A DNA stretch of 64,000 nucleotides from Marinobacter litoralis (GCF_003336705.1 NZ_QMDL01000001.1:1116001-1180000); one strand, 5' to 3'. Positions 1-9,208 are shown, counted from the first letter of the stretch. The notes: a model not told the origin generated them from the letters alone. Numbers and translations are program-made.

Positions 1-1141
1 TCGATCCATGATCCATGCCAGACATTCCACTATGATCCATCTCGTCCATGGCCCCGTGATTCATGCTTCCGTGGTCCATATCGCCATGATCCATGCCGTG
101 CATGCCACCCATGTCGGCCATGGTGAGTCGGGCTGGCTTCCGCATGGTTGGAACTGCCGCTTCCATGCCCTCTTTCGGGGCTAGCGTTGCGCGTGCATAC
201 CCGGACCGCCCCATGGACTCGGCGAAAATCGTATAAGCCTGTGCATCGCGCGGCCGAACGATGACATCGTAGGTTTCAGCAACCCCGATGCGGAATTCGT
301 CCACGTTAACCGGCTGTACGTTGTTGCCATCGGCCTGAACCACCGTCATGTTCAGCCCGGGAATACGAACGTCAAAGTAGGTCATCGCAGAGGAGTTGAT
401 GAAACGTAAACGGATACGCTCACCTGGCTCAAACAGCCCCGTCCAGTTCTGCTCCGGTCCCTTGCCATTGATCATGCCGGTAAAGCCTTGAACATCTTCC
501 ACATCCGCCTTCATCATGCGCATGTCTCCCCAAGCCATCCGGTCCTTGAGCGTGTTCATCAGGCCGTTCGTCTTAGCATCGCTGAAGAATTCGCCAACCG
601 TTTGCTGCTCACGGTTGTAATAATCCGGCATCATCTTCAGATTGCGCATGATCCGGTCTCCAGTGTGGGGGTGTTTGTCCGTTAACTGGATTACGTATTC
701 CCGGTCGTAGCGAAATGGCTCGCGGCCTTTTGGCTCAATAATGATCGAGCCAAACGCGCCGTCAGGTTCCTGAAAGCCAGAGTGACTGTGGAACCAGTAG
801 GTGCCTGCCTGCACCACAGAAAATTCGTAGGTGAAGGTCTCGCCTGCTTTAATACCCGGAAAACTAATACCTGGCACGCCATCTTGCTGGAACGGCAGAA
901 TAAGGCCGTGCCAGTGAATGGAGGTCATTTCATCCAAGTTGTTCGTGACATTGATTTTGACGTTTTCCCCTTCTTTGAACCGAAGCACAGGGCCTGGGGA
1001 TTTTCCGTTATATCCAATACCTTCTTTGATGAAATCGCCGGTATCAATCGTGACACGGTCTACCGTCAGGTTATATTCCCCAGCGAACACCAGCGCGGGA
1101 ACAAAAAGGCTGAAAAGCCCCGTCAAAAGGCGCTTTCTCAT
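1..1141 (-). CDS. copA: CopA-type multicopper oxidase (3' end outside window)
   Basis: This is a periplasmic multicopper oxidase of the CopA copper-resistance family, which oxidises Cu(I) and binds copper. It starts at 1141 (ATG) with a signal peptide ending near VFAGEYNL and runs off the left edge after about 380 residues. The first two copper-binding segments are visible: IHWHGLILPFQQDGVPG and GTYWFHSHSGFQEPDG. Near the window edge is a Met/His-rich stretch (MGGMHGMDHGDMDHGS, then more MDHG/MNHG units), typical of the CopA central domain. The C-terminal copper ligands lie outside the window. It is 42 bp downstream of the cupredoxin gene and probably co-transcribed with it. Confidence 0.9.
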   Translation of the reverse strand, partial: MRKRLLTGLFSLFVPALVFAGEYNLTVDRVTIDTGDFIKEGIGYNGKSPGPVLRFKEGENVKINVTNNLDEMTSIHWHGLILPFQQDGVPGISFPGIKAGETFTYEFSVVQAGTYWFHSHSGFQEPDGAFGSIIIEPKGREPFRYDREYVIQLTDKHPHTGDRIMRNLKMMPDYYNREQQTVGEFFSDAKTNGLMNTLKDRMAWGDMRMMKADVEDVQGFTGMINGKGPEQNWTGLFEPGERIRLRFINSSAMTYFDVRIPGLNMTVVQADGNNVQPVNVDEFRIGVAETYDVIVRPRDAQAYTIFAESMGRSGYARATLAPKEGMEAAVPTMRKPARLTMADMGGMHGMDHGDMDHGSMNHGAMDEMDHSGMSGMDHGS

Positions 1142-1183
1142 GAGATCCACTCCGTATATCCGTTAGCAAATTAAGAAAACGAC

Positions 1184-1711
1184 TTACTTGAACGTGACAT
1201 CACCATACATTCCAGCCTGATAGTGGCCGGGTACATTGCAGGCAAACTCGATGTTGCTTTCGTTGCTGAACGTCCAGACGATCTCCCCGCTTTTGCCAGG
1301 CTCAATCAGCACGCTGTTGGGGTCGTCGTGCTTCATGGAATGGCCATTTCCCATGTCCATTTCCATCATATGGTGATTAAGCTTGCCCCCCTGAATAACA
1401 CCGTGCTCAACCATCATCATCATTTCTTCTTGATGCGCTTCGTGCATGGACGGCGTGCCGATATTGAATTCATGCACCAAGTTACCCTTGTTCTCCAAGA
1501 CGAACCGAACGGTCTCCCCTGCACTCACCTCGATCTGTTCAGGCTCGTAGTAGTTATCGTACAGTTCAACAGTGATGGTGCGGCTGGCCTCCGAAGCTAC
1601 ACCAGGTTCGCCAATTGAGGATCCATGCCCATGACCGTGTGTTCCGCCCGCTAAAACGGCCGGCGACAATGCAACAGCAGATGCCAGAACCATGCTTTTT
1701 GTCAAAGTCAT
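1184..1711 (-). CDS. CopI-like periplasmic cupredoxin
   Basis: A 175-residue exported single-domain cupredoxin. The signal peptide ends near residue 22 and is followed by a His/Gly-rich tail (THGHGHGSS). The type 1 copper ligands are readable: His80 in LVHEFN, then Cys158, His163 and Met168 in CNVPGHYQAGM. Between His80 and Cys158 is a Met/His-rich insertion with a run of four Met (97-100) and several HH, HS and KH pairs. That design matches CopI-type cuproproteins found in copper-tolerance operons. The gene lies directly upstream of copA on the same strand and is divergent from a two-component system, which supports a copper-detoxification role. CopI is assigned by architecture only. Confidence 0.75.
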   Translation of the reverse strand: MTLTKSMVLASAVALSPAVLAGGTHGHGHGSSIGEPGVASEASRTITVELYDNYYEPEQIEVSAGETVRFVLENKGNLVHEFNIGTPSMHEAHQEEMMMMVEHGVIQGGKLNHHMMEMDMGNGHSMKHDDPNSVLIEPGKSGEIVWTFSNESNIEFACNVPGHYQAGMYGDVTFK

Positions 1712-1777
1712 AACTATTCTCCTATCAAAGGTTGGGAAGAACGTGGCGCTTTAGAGGTTCTTACTGTCCCTTACCAA

Positions 1778-1830
1778 CCTGAATCCTTGCTGAAAATTGC
1801 AGATGTTTTACCATTCAGGCCAGATTCAGG
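1778..1830. promoter_or_regulatory. Candidate response-regulator binding site in divergent promoter
   Basis: The 170-bp gap between the copper genes and the two-component genes contains ATTCAGG at 1813-1819 and again at 1824-1830. The start-to-start distance is 11 bp, the usual spacing of the tandem half-sites bound by OmpR/PhoP-family dimers. The same heptamer in inverted orientation (CCTGAAT) is at 1778-1784. The site is well placed to control both transcription units, but binding is inferred. Confidence 0.45.
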
Positions 1831-1881
1831 TAGCTGCCTCATACTCTCGACCACCCCTTCTCACGGAGTAACACCCAATCC

Positions 1882-2547
1882 ATGCGCCTACTGTTGGTAG
1901 AAGATGATCGTTTATTAGCCGAGGGACTGATTGGCCAACTTGAAAAAGCCGGGTTTAGCGTCGATTGGGCTAAAACCGCGAAAGATGCCACAAGCTTGGG
2001 TGTGCAAGAGGATTACCGAGGTGTTGTGCTGGATCTCGGATTACCAGACGGGAATGGGCTGGAAGTACTTAAAACCTGGAGGGGAAAGCAAGTTCATTGT
2101 CCGGTGCTGATTCTTACCGCTCGAGGAGACTGGCAGGACAAGGTCAGCGGGCTTAAAGCGGGTGCGGACGACTATCTGGCCAAACCCTTTCAATTGGAAG
2201 AGCTCATAGCCCGGCTCAACGCCATCATACGCCGCAGCGAAGGTCGCGTGGATTCCACACTCAAAGCCGGCCGTTTGGAGCTTGATGAAAACCGACAGGT
2301 TTTAAAAACGGCCGACGGCACCGAGCATAGCCTTACGGGTACCGAGTTTCGTCTATTACGCTGCCTGATGAGCCGCCCGGGCCAAGTCTTTTCCAAAGAC
2401 CAGTTGATGGAACAACTCTACAGCCTGAACGACACGCCGAATGAAAACGTTATCGAAGCTTATATTCGAAGGCTAAGAAAGCTAGTGGGAGCCGAATCCA
2501 TCCTAACGCGGCGCGGCCAGGGGTATCTGTTTAATGAGGTTGTTTGA
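1882..2547 (+). CDS. OmpR/PhoP-family response regulator
   Basis: A 221-residue response regulator: a receiver domain (about 1-115) joined to a winged-helix DNA-binding domain (about 125-220). The acidic pocket is ED7-8, the phospho-acceptor is Asp51 in VVLDLGLPDG, and the conserved lysine is in LAKPF. The C-terminal domain has the family pattern ENVIEAYIRRLRKL and RRGQGYLF. The histidine kinase gene begins 14 bp before this gene ends, so the two are translationally coupled. The pair faces the copper genes and so may respond to copper. By sequence type it is closer to PhoP/QseB than to a proven CopR. Confidence 0.9.
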   Translation: MRLLLVEDDRLLAEGLIGQLEKAGFSVDWAKTAKDATSLGVQEDYRGVVLDLGLPDGNGLEVLKTWRGKQVHCPVLILTARGDWQDKVSGLKAGADDYLAKPFQLEELIARLNAIIRRSEGRVDSTLKAGRLELDENRQVLKTADGTEHSLTGTEFRLLRCLMSRPGQVFSKDQLMEQLYSLNDTPNENVIEAYIRRLRKLVGAESILTRRGQGYLFNEVV

Positions 2548-3862
2548 GAAGCCATGGTCGGTAAAAAACACTTTGCTCCTGTGCTTGCTGCCGGCAGGTA
2601 TCGCCCTGATGGCGGTTGCGTGGATTGTTCACGGTTATTTGCTCGATAGGATGTCCCGGGAATTTGTTGAAGACCGGCTCAAAGATGAGGTGGCGTTTTT
2701 GGAGCACCAAATACGCAAAACAAACGGCGATGTCGATCAGCTAAACACCGGAGATTATTTCCAGGACGTATTTCATCACGCATTCGCCATACAGACACCC
2801 TCGAAAACCCTCGTATTACCAATAAGTTCGAAGCCAATCTTAACCCCATTACTAAATCATAGTGAAAGTGGGCCGATTCACGTCCAAGGCCAAACGGGGC
2901 CGGAACCGACCTCGGATATGGTGGCTTACCGAAAGGCCTTCTCGGTGAACGGAATGCCAATTGTTGTGATTGTGTCGGAAGATTTCGGAGCTCTAAAACA
3001 CAGTCAAATGGAGCTGCACGTTTGGACTGCGGTTGTTTCCATTATCTTAATTCTGATGTTAATCGTCGTGATATGGCTCGGCATCAATTTGGCCATGCGC
3101 CCTGTCATCAAGCTCAAAAGTGCTTTAACGCGGCTTCAGAGTGGCCAAATCAAACGGATTGATATGCAGGCCCCGGAAGAATTCGATCCTTTGGTCAAAC
3201 AGCTCAACCAGCTACTGGATTCCCTTGATCAGCGGTTGGAGAAATCTCGCGATGCTTTGGCCAACCTGTCCCATAGCGTAAAAACGCCGATCGCCGCCGT
3301 TCGGCAGATCCTCGAAGATGCTGATCGCCCTCTGGATCGCGAACTGCGAAAACAGATGGCCAACCGCCTAGACGTTATCGACACTCAACTTGAGGCGGAG
3401 ATGCGTCGCAGTCGATTCGCTGGCCCCCAAATTGGGATGAGCGCTTATCCGCTAAAGCAAGCCCGGGATTTGCTATGGATGCTCGGCCGGCTTTACCCAA
3501 ACAAGTCCTTTGAGCTTTCCAGTTCTTTACCTGAGGATTGCCGCTGGGCCATTGAGGAGCACGACCTCAACGAAATAATGGGCAACTTACTGGATAACGC
3601 AGGCAAATGGTCCGCACATTACGTCGAACTGACCTTAGAGGAGGTTGCGGGATCCCCGATGATTGCTGTGGCGGATGATGGCCCCGGCGTTCAAGAGACG
3701 GAACTTGCTCATCTTGGACAGCGAGGGGTTAGGCTGGACGAGCAAACACCAGGCCACGGTCTGGGCCTGGCTATCGTGCGCGATATTGTCGAACGCTATG
3801 GCGGAATCGTCACCTTTTCATTGCGCGCTCGACACGGTCTGGAAGTTCGAGTAATGGTCTAA
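2534..3862 (+). CDS. PhoQ-like sensor histidine kinase
   Basis: A 442-residue inner-membrane sensor kinase. TM1 is about residues 13-33, a periplasmic sensor about 38-162, TM2 about 164-186, followed by HAMP-like, dimerisation and ATPase domains. The H-box LSHSVKTPIAAVRQ carries His247 and has the S-[LV]-KTP form seen in PhoQ-like kinases. The N-box is EIMGNLLDNAGKW, with DDGPGV and GHGLGLAIV as the G-boxes. It overlaps the response regulator gene by 14 bp. The stimulus cannot be read from the sequence; the adjacent divergent copper operon makes metal sensing plausible. Confidence 0.88.
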   Translation: MRLFEKPWSVKNTLLLCLLPAGIALMAVAWIVHGYLLDRMSREFVEDRLKDEVAFLEHQIRKTNGDVDQLNTGDYFQDVFHHAFAIQTPSKTLVLPISSKPILTPLLNHSESGPIHVQGQTGPEPTSDMVAYRKAFSVNGMPIVVIVSEDFGALKHSQMELHVWTAVVSIILILMLIVVIWLGINLAMRPVIKLKSALTRLQSGQIKRIDMQAPEEFDPLVKQLNQLLDSLDQRLEKSRDALANLSHSVKTPIAAVRQILEDADRPLDRELRKQMANRLDVIDTQLEAEMRRSRFAGPQIGMSAYPLKQARDLLWMLGRLYPNKSFELSSSLPEDCRWAIEEHDLNEIMGNLLDNAGKWSAHYVELTLEEVAGSPMIAVADDGPGVQETELAHLGQRGVRLDEQTPGHGLGLAIVRDIVERYGGIVTFSLRARHGLEVRVMV

Positions 3863-3886
3863 CGAACGAAATCACGCCGTAGAACG

Positions 3887-4804
3887 TTACTCCGGCAACG
3901 GAATGAACTCGTCGTCATCACCCACGACTTTCGGGAAGTTTTGGGCCTTCCAGTCAGCTTTCGCTTGTTCAATACGTTCGCGGCGAGTCGAGACAAAGTT
4001 CCACTCGATATACCGATGGCCCAGGTTCTCACCACCGACAAACGCGATGCGAGAATCACGCTTTGCCGTCAGCTCAATTCCCTTCTCATTGGTAAACACC
4101 GCCATGGAGTACTCGTGAATGGTGGCATCCTTCACCGCAACCTCGCCTTCAGCGACGTAAACGGCTCGCTCTTCCGCATCTGGAACCACGATGCTCTGGC
4201 CGGCTTTTAAGTGCGCTTCGACATAAAGCGTGTCTGCGTAGACTTTCACCGGGGAGGTTTTCCCGTAAGCGCTGCCCATAATCACTCGAACAGGGACGCC
4301 ATCAACGTCTACTCGAGGAATCTCGGCATCGGGATAATGATAAAAAGCCGGTTCAACCTCTTCATCGGCTTCTGGCAGCGCCAGCCAGAGCTGCAGTCCG
4401 TGCAGGCGGTGCGCCTTTTCCGTAACCTCGGGACGCTCCCGTTCAGAGTGGGTTATGCCTTTGCCTGCCACCATGAGGTTCACATCACCCGGGCGGATGG
4501 TCTGGTAGCTGCCCACCGAATCCCGGTGCAGTATTTCCCCTTCGAACAGGTAGGTCACTGTTGCCAGGTTGATGTGTGGGTGCGGCCGCACGTTGATCCC
4601 TTCACCGGCTGGGAATTCGGCGGGCCCCATGTGATCGAAGAAAATCCACGGCCCTACCATGCGGCGCTTGATCGTTGGCAGAACACGGCGCACTCTAAAA
4701 CCGCCGAGATCTTTTTGACGGGTTTCAATCAAAAGATCAATATTCTGACACCCATCCGGCCTTTGACACTCTTGGTCAAAAACCTCTTTTCTTTGCGTAC
4801 TCAT
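3887..4804 (-). CDS. Pirin family protein
   Basis: A 305-residue bicupin of the pirin family. The N-terminal cupin holds the metal-binding and family signature FFDHMGPAEFPAG, RPHPHINLATVTYLFEGE and LHRDSVGS, with GKGITHSERE further on. Pirins are iron-binding proteins described as quercetinases or as regulators of transcription or of pyruvate dehydrogenase; which applies here cannot be told. The start ATG overlaps the stop of the malate:quinone oxidoreductase gene (ATGA, 4 bp), so the two are co-translated. It converges with the histidine kinase gene 25 bp away, with no clear terminator between them. Confidence 0.85.
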   Translation of the reverse strand: MSTQRKEVFDQECQRPDGCQNIDLLIETRQKDLGGFRVRRVLPTIKRRMVGPWIFFDHMGPAEFPAGEGINVRPHPHINLATVTYLFEGEILHRDSVGSYQTIRPGDVNLMVAGKGITHSERERPEVTEKAHRLHGLQLWLALPEADEEVEPAFYHYPDAEIPRVDVDGVPVRVIMGSAYGKTSPVKVYADTLYVEAHLKAGQSIVVPDAEERAVYVAEGEVAVKDATIHEYSMAVFTNEKGIELTAKRDSRIAFVGGENLGHRYIEWNFVSTRRERIEQAKADWKAQNFPKVVGDDDEFIPLPE

Positions 4805-6285
4805 CCTTTATCCCCTGACATCTTTTGTGTTTCTGGAGTGGTTATTCCCAGTGTCTGGTTGACCGAATCACGAATCTCGCGGTAACGGTCTGGGTCGCGG
4901 GCCAAAACTTCAAGATCATCTTCGGGGAACATCTCTGATTTTTTGCGCACAGCACTTTCATCCGCTAAAACCGATGGAAACAATCGCTCCAAGCAGCGCA
5001 GCATAACCTCCGGTGAGACCGAGGCCCCTGGCGATGCGCCCAGCAATGTAGAGTAAGTTCTATCGGTGGAGACAATGATTTCTGTACCCATTTGCAAAGC
5101 ACCATCTTTGATAATCTGTACCCGCTGACCAGCTTCGATCGGTGCCCAATCGAATTTTTCACCCAGCCCAGGCGCAAATTTTTCCAGCTCAGCGAACATG
5201 CTTTTCTTGCCCTTGAAGCTCTCAGAAACCAGGTACTTTACTAGCGGAAAATGATCCAGTGTGACATTTAATAGCCCCGGAATGTCGTGTAACCGAAGGG
5301 ACGTCAGGTAATCGAAGAAACCTCGGCCTTTCTCAAGTACGGGCTTAAATGAGGCAAACGGACCGAACAAGAGATAATGCTGGCCATCTATCATCCGTAA
5401 ATCCAAATGCGGCACAGACATCGGAGGTGCGCCCACTTCCGCTTTTCCGTAGGTTTTGGCACGGTATTGTTCGGCTTGCTCGGGGGTGATGGCAGCTTGC
5501 AAGAACCGCCCTCCCACCGGGAAACCAGTGAAACGGCTTCGGAACGGCATCAAGCTTTTCTTTAGAATCGGAAAAGCGCCGCCGCCCGCCCCCACGAACA
5601 GCACATCCGCCTTATGCTGAATTGGCCCCGCGTCATTCTGCGCTTCTATTAACCATTGGCCAGCCGGGCTTCTATGCACTCGTCTTACATGGGTGCCAAA
5701 CTCAATTTGAACGCCCAGCTCACGTACCGCATAGGCCGCCATTTGTTCGGTTAGCGCGCCAAAGTTAACGTCCGTGCCGGTTTCAATCGCTGTCGCGGCC
5801 ATCTTTTCATCCCGTGACCGACCTTCCATGGTGAAAGGAATCCAGCTTTTAATTTCATCGAAGTCTTCTGAGTACTTCATGTGCTCGAAGAAATGATGGG
5901 CAGACATCTCCTTGAAGCGCAGCCTTAACATGTTAATCGACGATTCTGAAACAATGGTGCAGTGCTTGGTCGGATTGATAAAAGAGGTGGGGTCTTCGAT
6001 GGCACCTTTACGGACGAGGTAGGCCCAAAACTGTTTGGCGACATTGAACTGAGCGTGAATCTTTAACGCCTTCTCAACCGAAATTACCTCTTCATCAACC
6101 GGCGTGTAATTCAGCTCGCAGTTGGCTTCATGCCCGGTTCCAGCGTTGTTGAAGGCCCAGGAATTGCCTGATCCGGGGCCGTCTAGCCTTTCAAGAATAG
6201 TCACTTCGAGATTGGGAACCATCTCTTTTGCCAGCACTGCAAGGGTGGTCCCCATAATGCCGGCACCGATGATGATCAGGTTCAT
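4801..6285 (-). CDS. mqo: Malate:quinone oxidoreductase
   Basis: Mqo is a membrane-associated FAD enzyme that oxidises malate to oxaloacetate and passes electrons to quinone. The protein is about 494 residues, the usual family size. It begins with the FAD-binding fold LIIIGAGIMGTTLAVL and has the diagnostic NNAGTGHEANCELNYTP segment. The late signatures LLGASPGASVSPEVML and FPLVKYL are also present. ATG at 6285 is preferred; an in-frame GTG at 6294 would add three residues. The downstream pirin gene overlaps it, forming a two-gene operon. Confidence 0.93.
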   Translation of the reverse strand: MNLIIIGAGIMGTTLAVLAKEMVPNLEVTILERLDGPGSGNSWAFNNAGTGHEANCELNYTPVDEEVISVEKALKIHAQFNVAKQFWAYLVRKGAIEDPTSFINPTKHCTIVSESSINMLRLRFKEMSAHHFFEHMKYSEDFDEIKSWIPFTMEGRSRDEKMAATAIETGTDVNFGALTEQMAAYAVRELGVQIEFGTHVRRVHRSPAGQWLIEAQNDAGPIQHKADVLFVGAGGGAFPILKKSLMPFRSRFTGFPVGGRFLQAAITPEQAEQYRAKTYGKAEVGAPPMSVPHLDLRMIDGQHYLLFGPFASFKPVLEKGRGFFDYLTSLRLHDIPGLLNVTLDHFPLVKYLVSESFKGKKSMFAELEKFAPGLGEKFDWAPIEAGQRVQIIKDGALQMGTEIIVSTDRTYSTLLGASPGASVSPEVMLRCLERLFPSVLADESAVRKKSEMFPEDDLEVLARDPDRYREIRDSVNQTLGITTPETQKMSGDKG

Positions 6286-6363
6286 AGATTCCACTCGCTA
6301 CAGGTGAGTTTATACGACTGATTTTGCAGCCCTCTCCCTCAAAAGTAGCACGGAACTTGGTGC

Positions 6364-6394
6364 CCTGCCGGTGTACAAAGGGGGTTACGGCAGG
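6364..6394 (-). terminator. Inverted repeat after lipoprotein gene
   Basis: CCTGCCG (6364-6370) and CGGCAGG (6388-6394) form a 7-bp perfect stem with a 17-nt loop just downstream of the lipoprotein gene stop at 6404. There is no U-tract on the minus strand, so a rho-independent terminator is only a possibility. Confidence 0.3.
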
Positions 6395-6403
6395 CGAGCA
6401 GGT

Positions 6404-6982
6404 TTATTGCATTCGACGACGCTCGGCATCGCGACGGGCGTTTTCCAAGAATGAATCAACGGTTTCTCCCGGCAGCAGTAACTGTTTTTGTATCATCTGA
6501 TTCCGCCACTCCGACTCCTCGAAGATGCAGCGGTATTCGCTCGGGAATTGAGCGTACAGCTGCTTGAAGTGGTCACGAGCTTTGGCTTTGTTGGGCGATT
6601 TTCTGCGGGATTCCAGCACCGCCATATTATAAAGCGCGCCCGCACGAACGTTGTCAGGTTGTGTGGAATCTTTGTAAATGGTATCCAAACGTTCCAACAC
6701 CTCATGAACACCCGTTAAACGGTGTTCTTTGATGATCTTGATGGCGGGCTCCATAATGCGGTCTTCGCCATGCTGACAGGGCGAATCGGCGTGATCTTGC
6801 TGGTATTGATCGACAGCCCGTTCTACATCGTGCTTATATTTCTGATCCTGTTTCTGCTCGTAAACGTATCCAGTGCCCACAGTTGTGGCTATGGTCCCGG
6901 GCATGCATCCGGCGAGCATGAAGGTACAGGCGGCGCCATACGCTGCGAGCTTCATTTTCATCAATGGCAGAGGCAATCTCAT
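6404..6982 (-). CDS. Putative lipoprotein with TPR-like region
   Basis: A 192-residue predicted lipoprotein of unknown function. The start at 6982 is chosen because AGGA stands 8 nt upstream; longer starts lack a Shine-Dalgarno. A hydrophobic signal leads to a lipobox (FMLAGC) with the Cys near residue 25, then a Gly/Thr stretch (GTIATTVGTGYVYEQKQ). The second half (AGALYNMAVLESRRKSPNKA, then DHFKQLYAQFPSEYRC) has helical-repeat character and two extra cysteines. It stands alone, divergent from the alcohol dehydrogenase gene. No family name can be given with confidence. Confidence 0.7.
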   Translation of the reverse strand: MRLPLPLMKMKLAAYGAACTFMLAGCMPGTIATTVGTGYVYEQKQDQKYKHDVERAVDQYQQDHADSPCQHGEDRIMEPAIKIIKEHRLTGVHEVLERLDTIYKDSTQPDNVRAGALYNMAVLESRRKSPNKAKARDHFKQLYAQFPSEYRCIFEESEWRNQMIQKQLLLPGETVDSFLENARRDAERRRMQ

Positions 6983-7102
6983 TATTTCATTCCTGAAAAA
7001 TTTAAGAGTGAAATTACATTCGGTTACACGTGACATTATCTATATTCAAGTGCAAGTACCGTGCGCTCGGTAGAAAAACTTACAAATATTAAGGAGATTT
7101 TC

Positions 7103-8158
7103 ATGGCCAACACCCGCGCCTATGCGGCCCAATCGGCCGATTCCGGATTGGCACCTTATAATTTCGAACGCCGCGCTCTGCGTGACGACGATGTCGCCAT
7201 CGAGATTGACTACTGCGGTGTATGCCACAGCGATGTTCATGTAGTCGAAAACGACTGGGGCGGTTCGCAGTATCCTGTGGTTCCCGGCCACGAAATCATT
7301 GGCCGTGTTACTGCTGTAGGCGCCGCCGTGACCACCTATAAAACCGGCGATCTAGTGGGGGTTGGCTGCATGGTTGACAGCTGCCGTAGCTGTTCTGCCT
7401 GTGATACCGGGTTAGAGCAGTATTGTGATGAAGGCATGACAGCAACCTACGGCGGAATAGATCGACACGACGGTTCGGTCACCATGGGGGGCTATTCCGA
7501 CAACATTGTTGTCAGTGAGCGCTTTGTGGTGCGGGTTCCTGAAAAGCTCGATCCGGCCAGCGCGGCACCCTTGCTGTGTGCCGGCATTACCACCTACTCG
7601 CCGCTGAAGCACTTCAACGTTGGCAAAGGCCACAAAGTGGGCGTTCTTGGTATGGGTGGCCTAGGCCACATGGGCGTGAAGTTTGCCAAAGCACTCGGAG
7701 CTGAGGTGACGTTGTTCACCCGGTCTGAAAGCAAAGTCGCCGAAGCCAAAAAACAAGGCGCCGACCACGTGGTGGTTTCAACCGATCGCAGCCAGATGAA
7801 AGCGGTTTCAAATTCGTTCGATTTCTTGCTCGACACGATTCCCGTTGCCCACGACCTGAACCCATACCTGAAATGCCTGAAACATGACGGTACGCACATT
7901 CTAGTGGGACTTCTCTCCGCTATTGAGCCGCCGGTGAACGCCGGACTGTTGTTGCTTAAACGTAGGGTGATTGGAGGGTCATTAATCGGCGGAATGCCGG
8001 AAACCCAAGAAGTTCTGGATTTCTGTGCGGAGCACAACATCACATGCGATGTGGAGATGTTGGATATCCGGGACATTAACGATGCCTACGTGCGCATGAA
8101 GAAAGGCGACGTGAAATACCGCTTTGTCATTGATATGAAAACCCTGAAAGAGGGCTGA
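7103..8158 (+). CDS. NAD(P)-dependent zinc alcohol dehydrogenase (YahK/CAD type)
   Basis: A 351-residue medium-chain dehydrogenase/reductase that interconverts alcohols and aldehydes in the cytosol. The start at 7103 follows AAGGAG by 6 nt. The catalytic zinc region is CGVCHSDVH (Cys38) and GHE (His63, Glu64). The structural zinc cysteines are 94, 97, 100 and 108. The dinucleotide fold is GVLGMGGLGHMG. The overall pattern, including GGYSDNIVV and the IGGSLIGGMPETQEVLDFC segment, matches the cinnamyl-alcohol dehydrogenase/YahK branch, which is often NADPH-dependent with broad aldehyde range. It precedes a ketosynthase by 81 bp; a functional link is unproven. Confidence 0.9.
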   Translation: MANTRAYAAQSADSGLAPYNFERRALRDDDVAIEIDYCGVCHSDVHVVENDWGGSQYPVVPGHEIIGRVTAVGAAVTTYKTGDLVGVGCMVDSCRSCSACDTGLEQYCDEGMTATYGGIDRHDGSVTMGGYSDNIVVSERFVVRVPEKLDPASAAPLLCAGITTYSPLKHFNVGKGHKVGVLGMGGLGHMGVKFAKALGAEVTLFTRSESKVAEAKKQGADHVVVSTDRSQMKAVSNSFDFLLDTIPVAHDLNPYLKCLKHDGTHILVGLLSAIEPPVNAGLLLLKRRVIGGSLIGGMPETQEVLDFCAEHNITCDVEMLDIRDINDAYVRMKKGDVKYRFVIDMKTLKEG

Positions 8159-8239
8159 GACGAACCGCTAATAACGATTCCGGTGGCGCAAGGTTAGCAT
8201 GAGGTTATTAATGATCGCATTTGACCTTGGACGCCACCC

Positions 8240-9208
8240 ATGACTTACGCACGCATTGCCGGAACCGGTTCGTACTTGCCGGACAACGTTGTCACCAATC
8301 TCGATCTGGAAAAGAAGGTAGATACTTCCGACCAGTGGATTCGCGATCGTACCGGCATCGAGCAACGTTACATTGCCCTGCCCGGCCAAACGACCGTCGA
8401 TTTGGCTGAGCAGGCCGCCTTGCGTGCGATTGAAGCGGCCGGCATTGATGTGTCAGAAATCGATCTAATCGTCTTTGCTACCACCACTCCTGACAAAGTC
8501 TTTCCCAGCTGCGCCTGTATTCTTCAGGCACGACTGGGCATTAACGGCTGCCCAGCCTTTGACATTCAAGCGGTTTGCAGCGGGTTTGTTTACGCCTTGG
8601 CAACAGCCGAGAAGTTCATCCGATCAGGTAGCAGCAAAAAAGCACTGGTGATTGGGGCCGAAGTGTTTTCACGCATTCTGAACTGGGAAGACCGAACCAC
8701 CTGCGTGCTCTTTGGCGATGGTGCAGGCGCGGTCGTACTCGAAGCCAGCGAAGAAACGGGCATTCTATCGACCCATTTGCACGCCGATGGTCGTTACGAA
8801 ACCTTATTGCACGTTCCCTGTGGTGTAGCCAATGATTTCGATGCAGTGAAAGCGGGCCAGGCGTTCGTTGAAATGAAGGGCAACGAAGTGTTCAAGATGG
8901 CCGTGAACACGCTCGGCAAGATCGTTGATGAAACCCTTGAAGCAAACCAGATGGAGAAATCCGACATAGACTGGCTGGTGCCGCATCAGGCTAACCTACG
9001 AATTATCTCTGCCACCGCTAAAAAGCTGAATATGTCGATGGAACAGGTTGTGGTAACGGTTAATCGCCATGGCAATACATCCGCCGCCTCGATTCCTCTA
9101 GCCCTTGATGAAGCCGTGCGTGACGGGCGCATCAAGCGCGGTGAGATTGTGCTTCTAGAAGCCTTTGGAGGCGGTTTCACGTGGGGTTCTGCACTGCTTC
9201 GCTACTAA
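8240..9208 (+). CDS. fabH: 3-oxoacyl-ACP synthase III (FabH-type)
   Basis: A 322-residue ketoacyl synthase III. It condenses an acyl-CoA primer with malonyl-ACP to start fatty-acid synthesis. The catalytic triad is intact: Cys113 in AVCSGF, His249 in VPHQANLRI and Asn279 in [10 protein letters not shown]. The C-terminal GGGFTWGS loop is canonical. It is not inside a fab operon: an alcohol dehydrogenase lies upstream and a sulfate importer downstream. It may be a second, specialised FabH. Primer preference cannot be read from the sequence. Confidence 0.92.
   Translation: MTYARIAGTGSYLPDNVVTNLDLEKKVDTSDQWIRDRTGIEQRYIALPGQTTVDLAEQAALRAIEAAGIDVSEIDLIVFATTTPDKVFPSCACILQARLGINGCPAFDIQAVCSGFVYALATAEKFIRSGSSKKALVIGAEVFSRILNWEDRTTCVLFGDGAGAVVLEASEETGILSTHLHADGRYETLLHVPCGVANDFDAVKAGQAFVEMKGNEVFKMAVNTLGKIVDETLEANQMEKSDIDWLVPHQANLRIISATAKKLNMSMEQVVVTVNRHGNTSAASIPLALDEAVRDGRIKRGEIVLLEAFGGGFTWGSALLRY

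Noticed and set aside
4211..4885. 224-codon open frame opposite pirin
   Set aside because: Antisense to pirin and the end of mqo; no recognisable domain.
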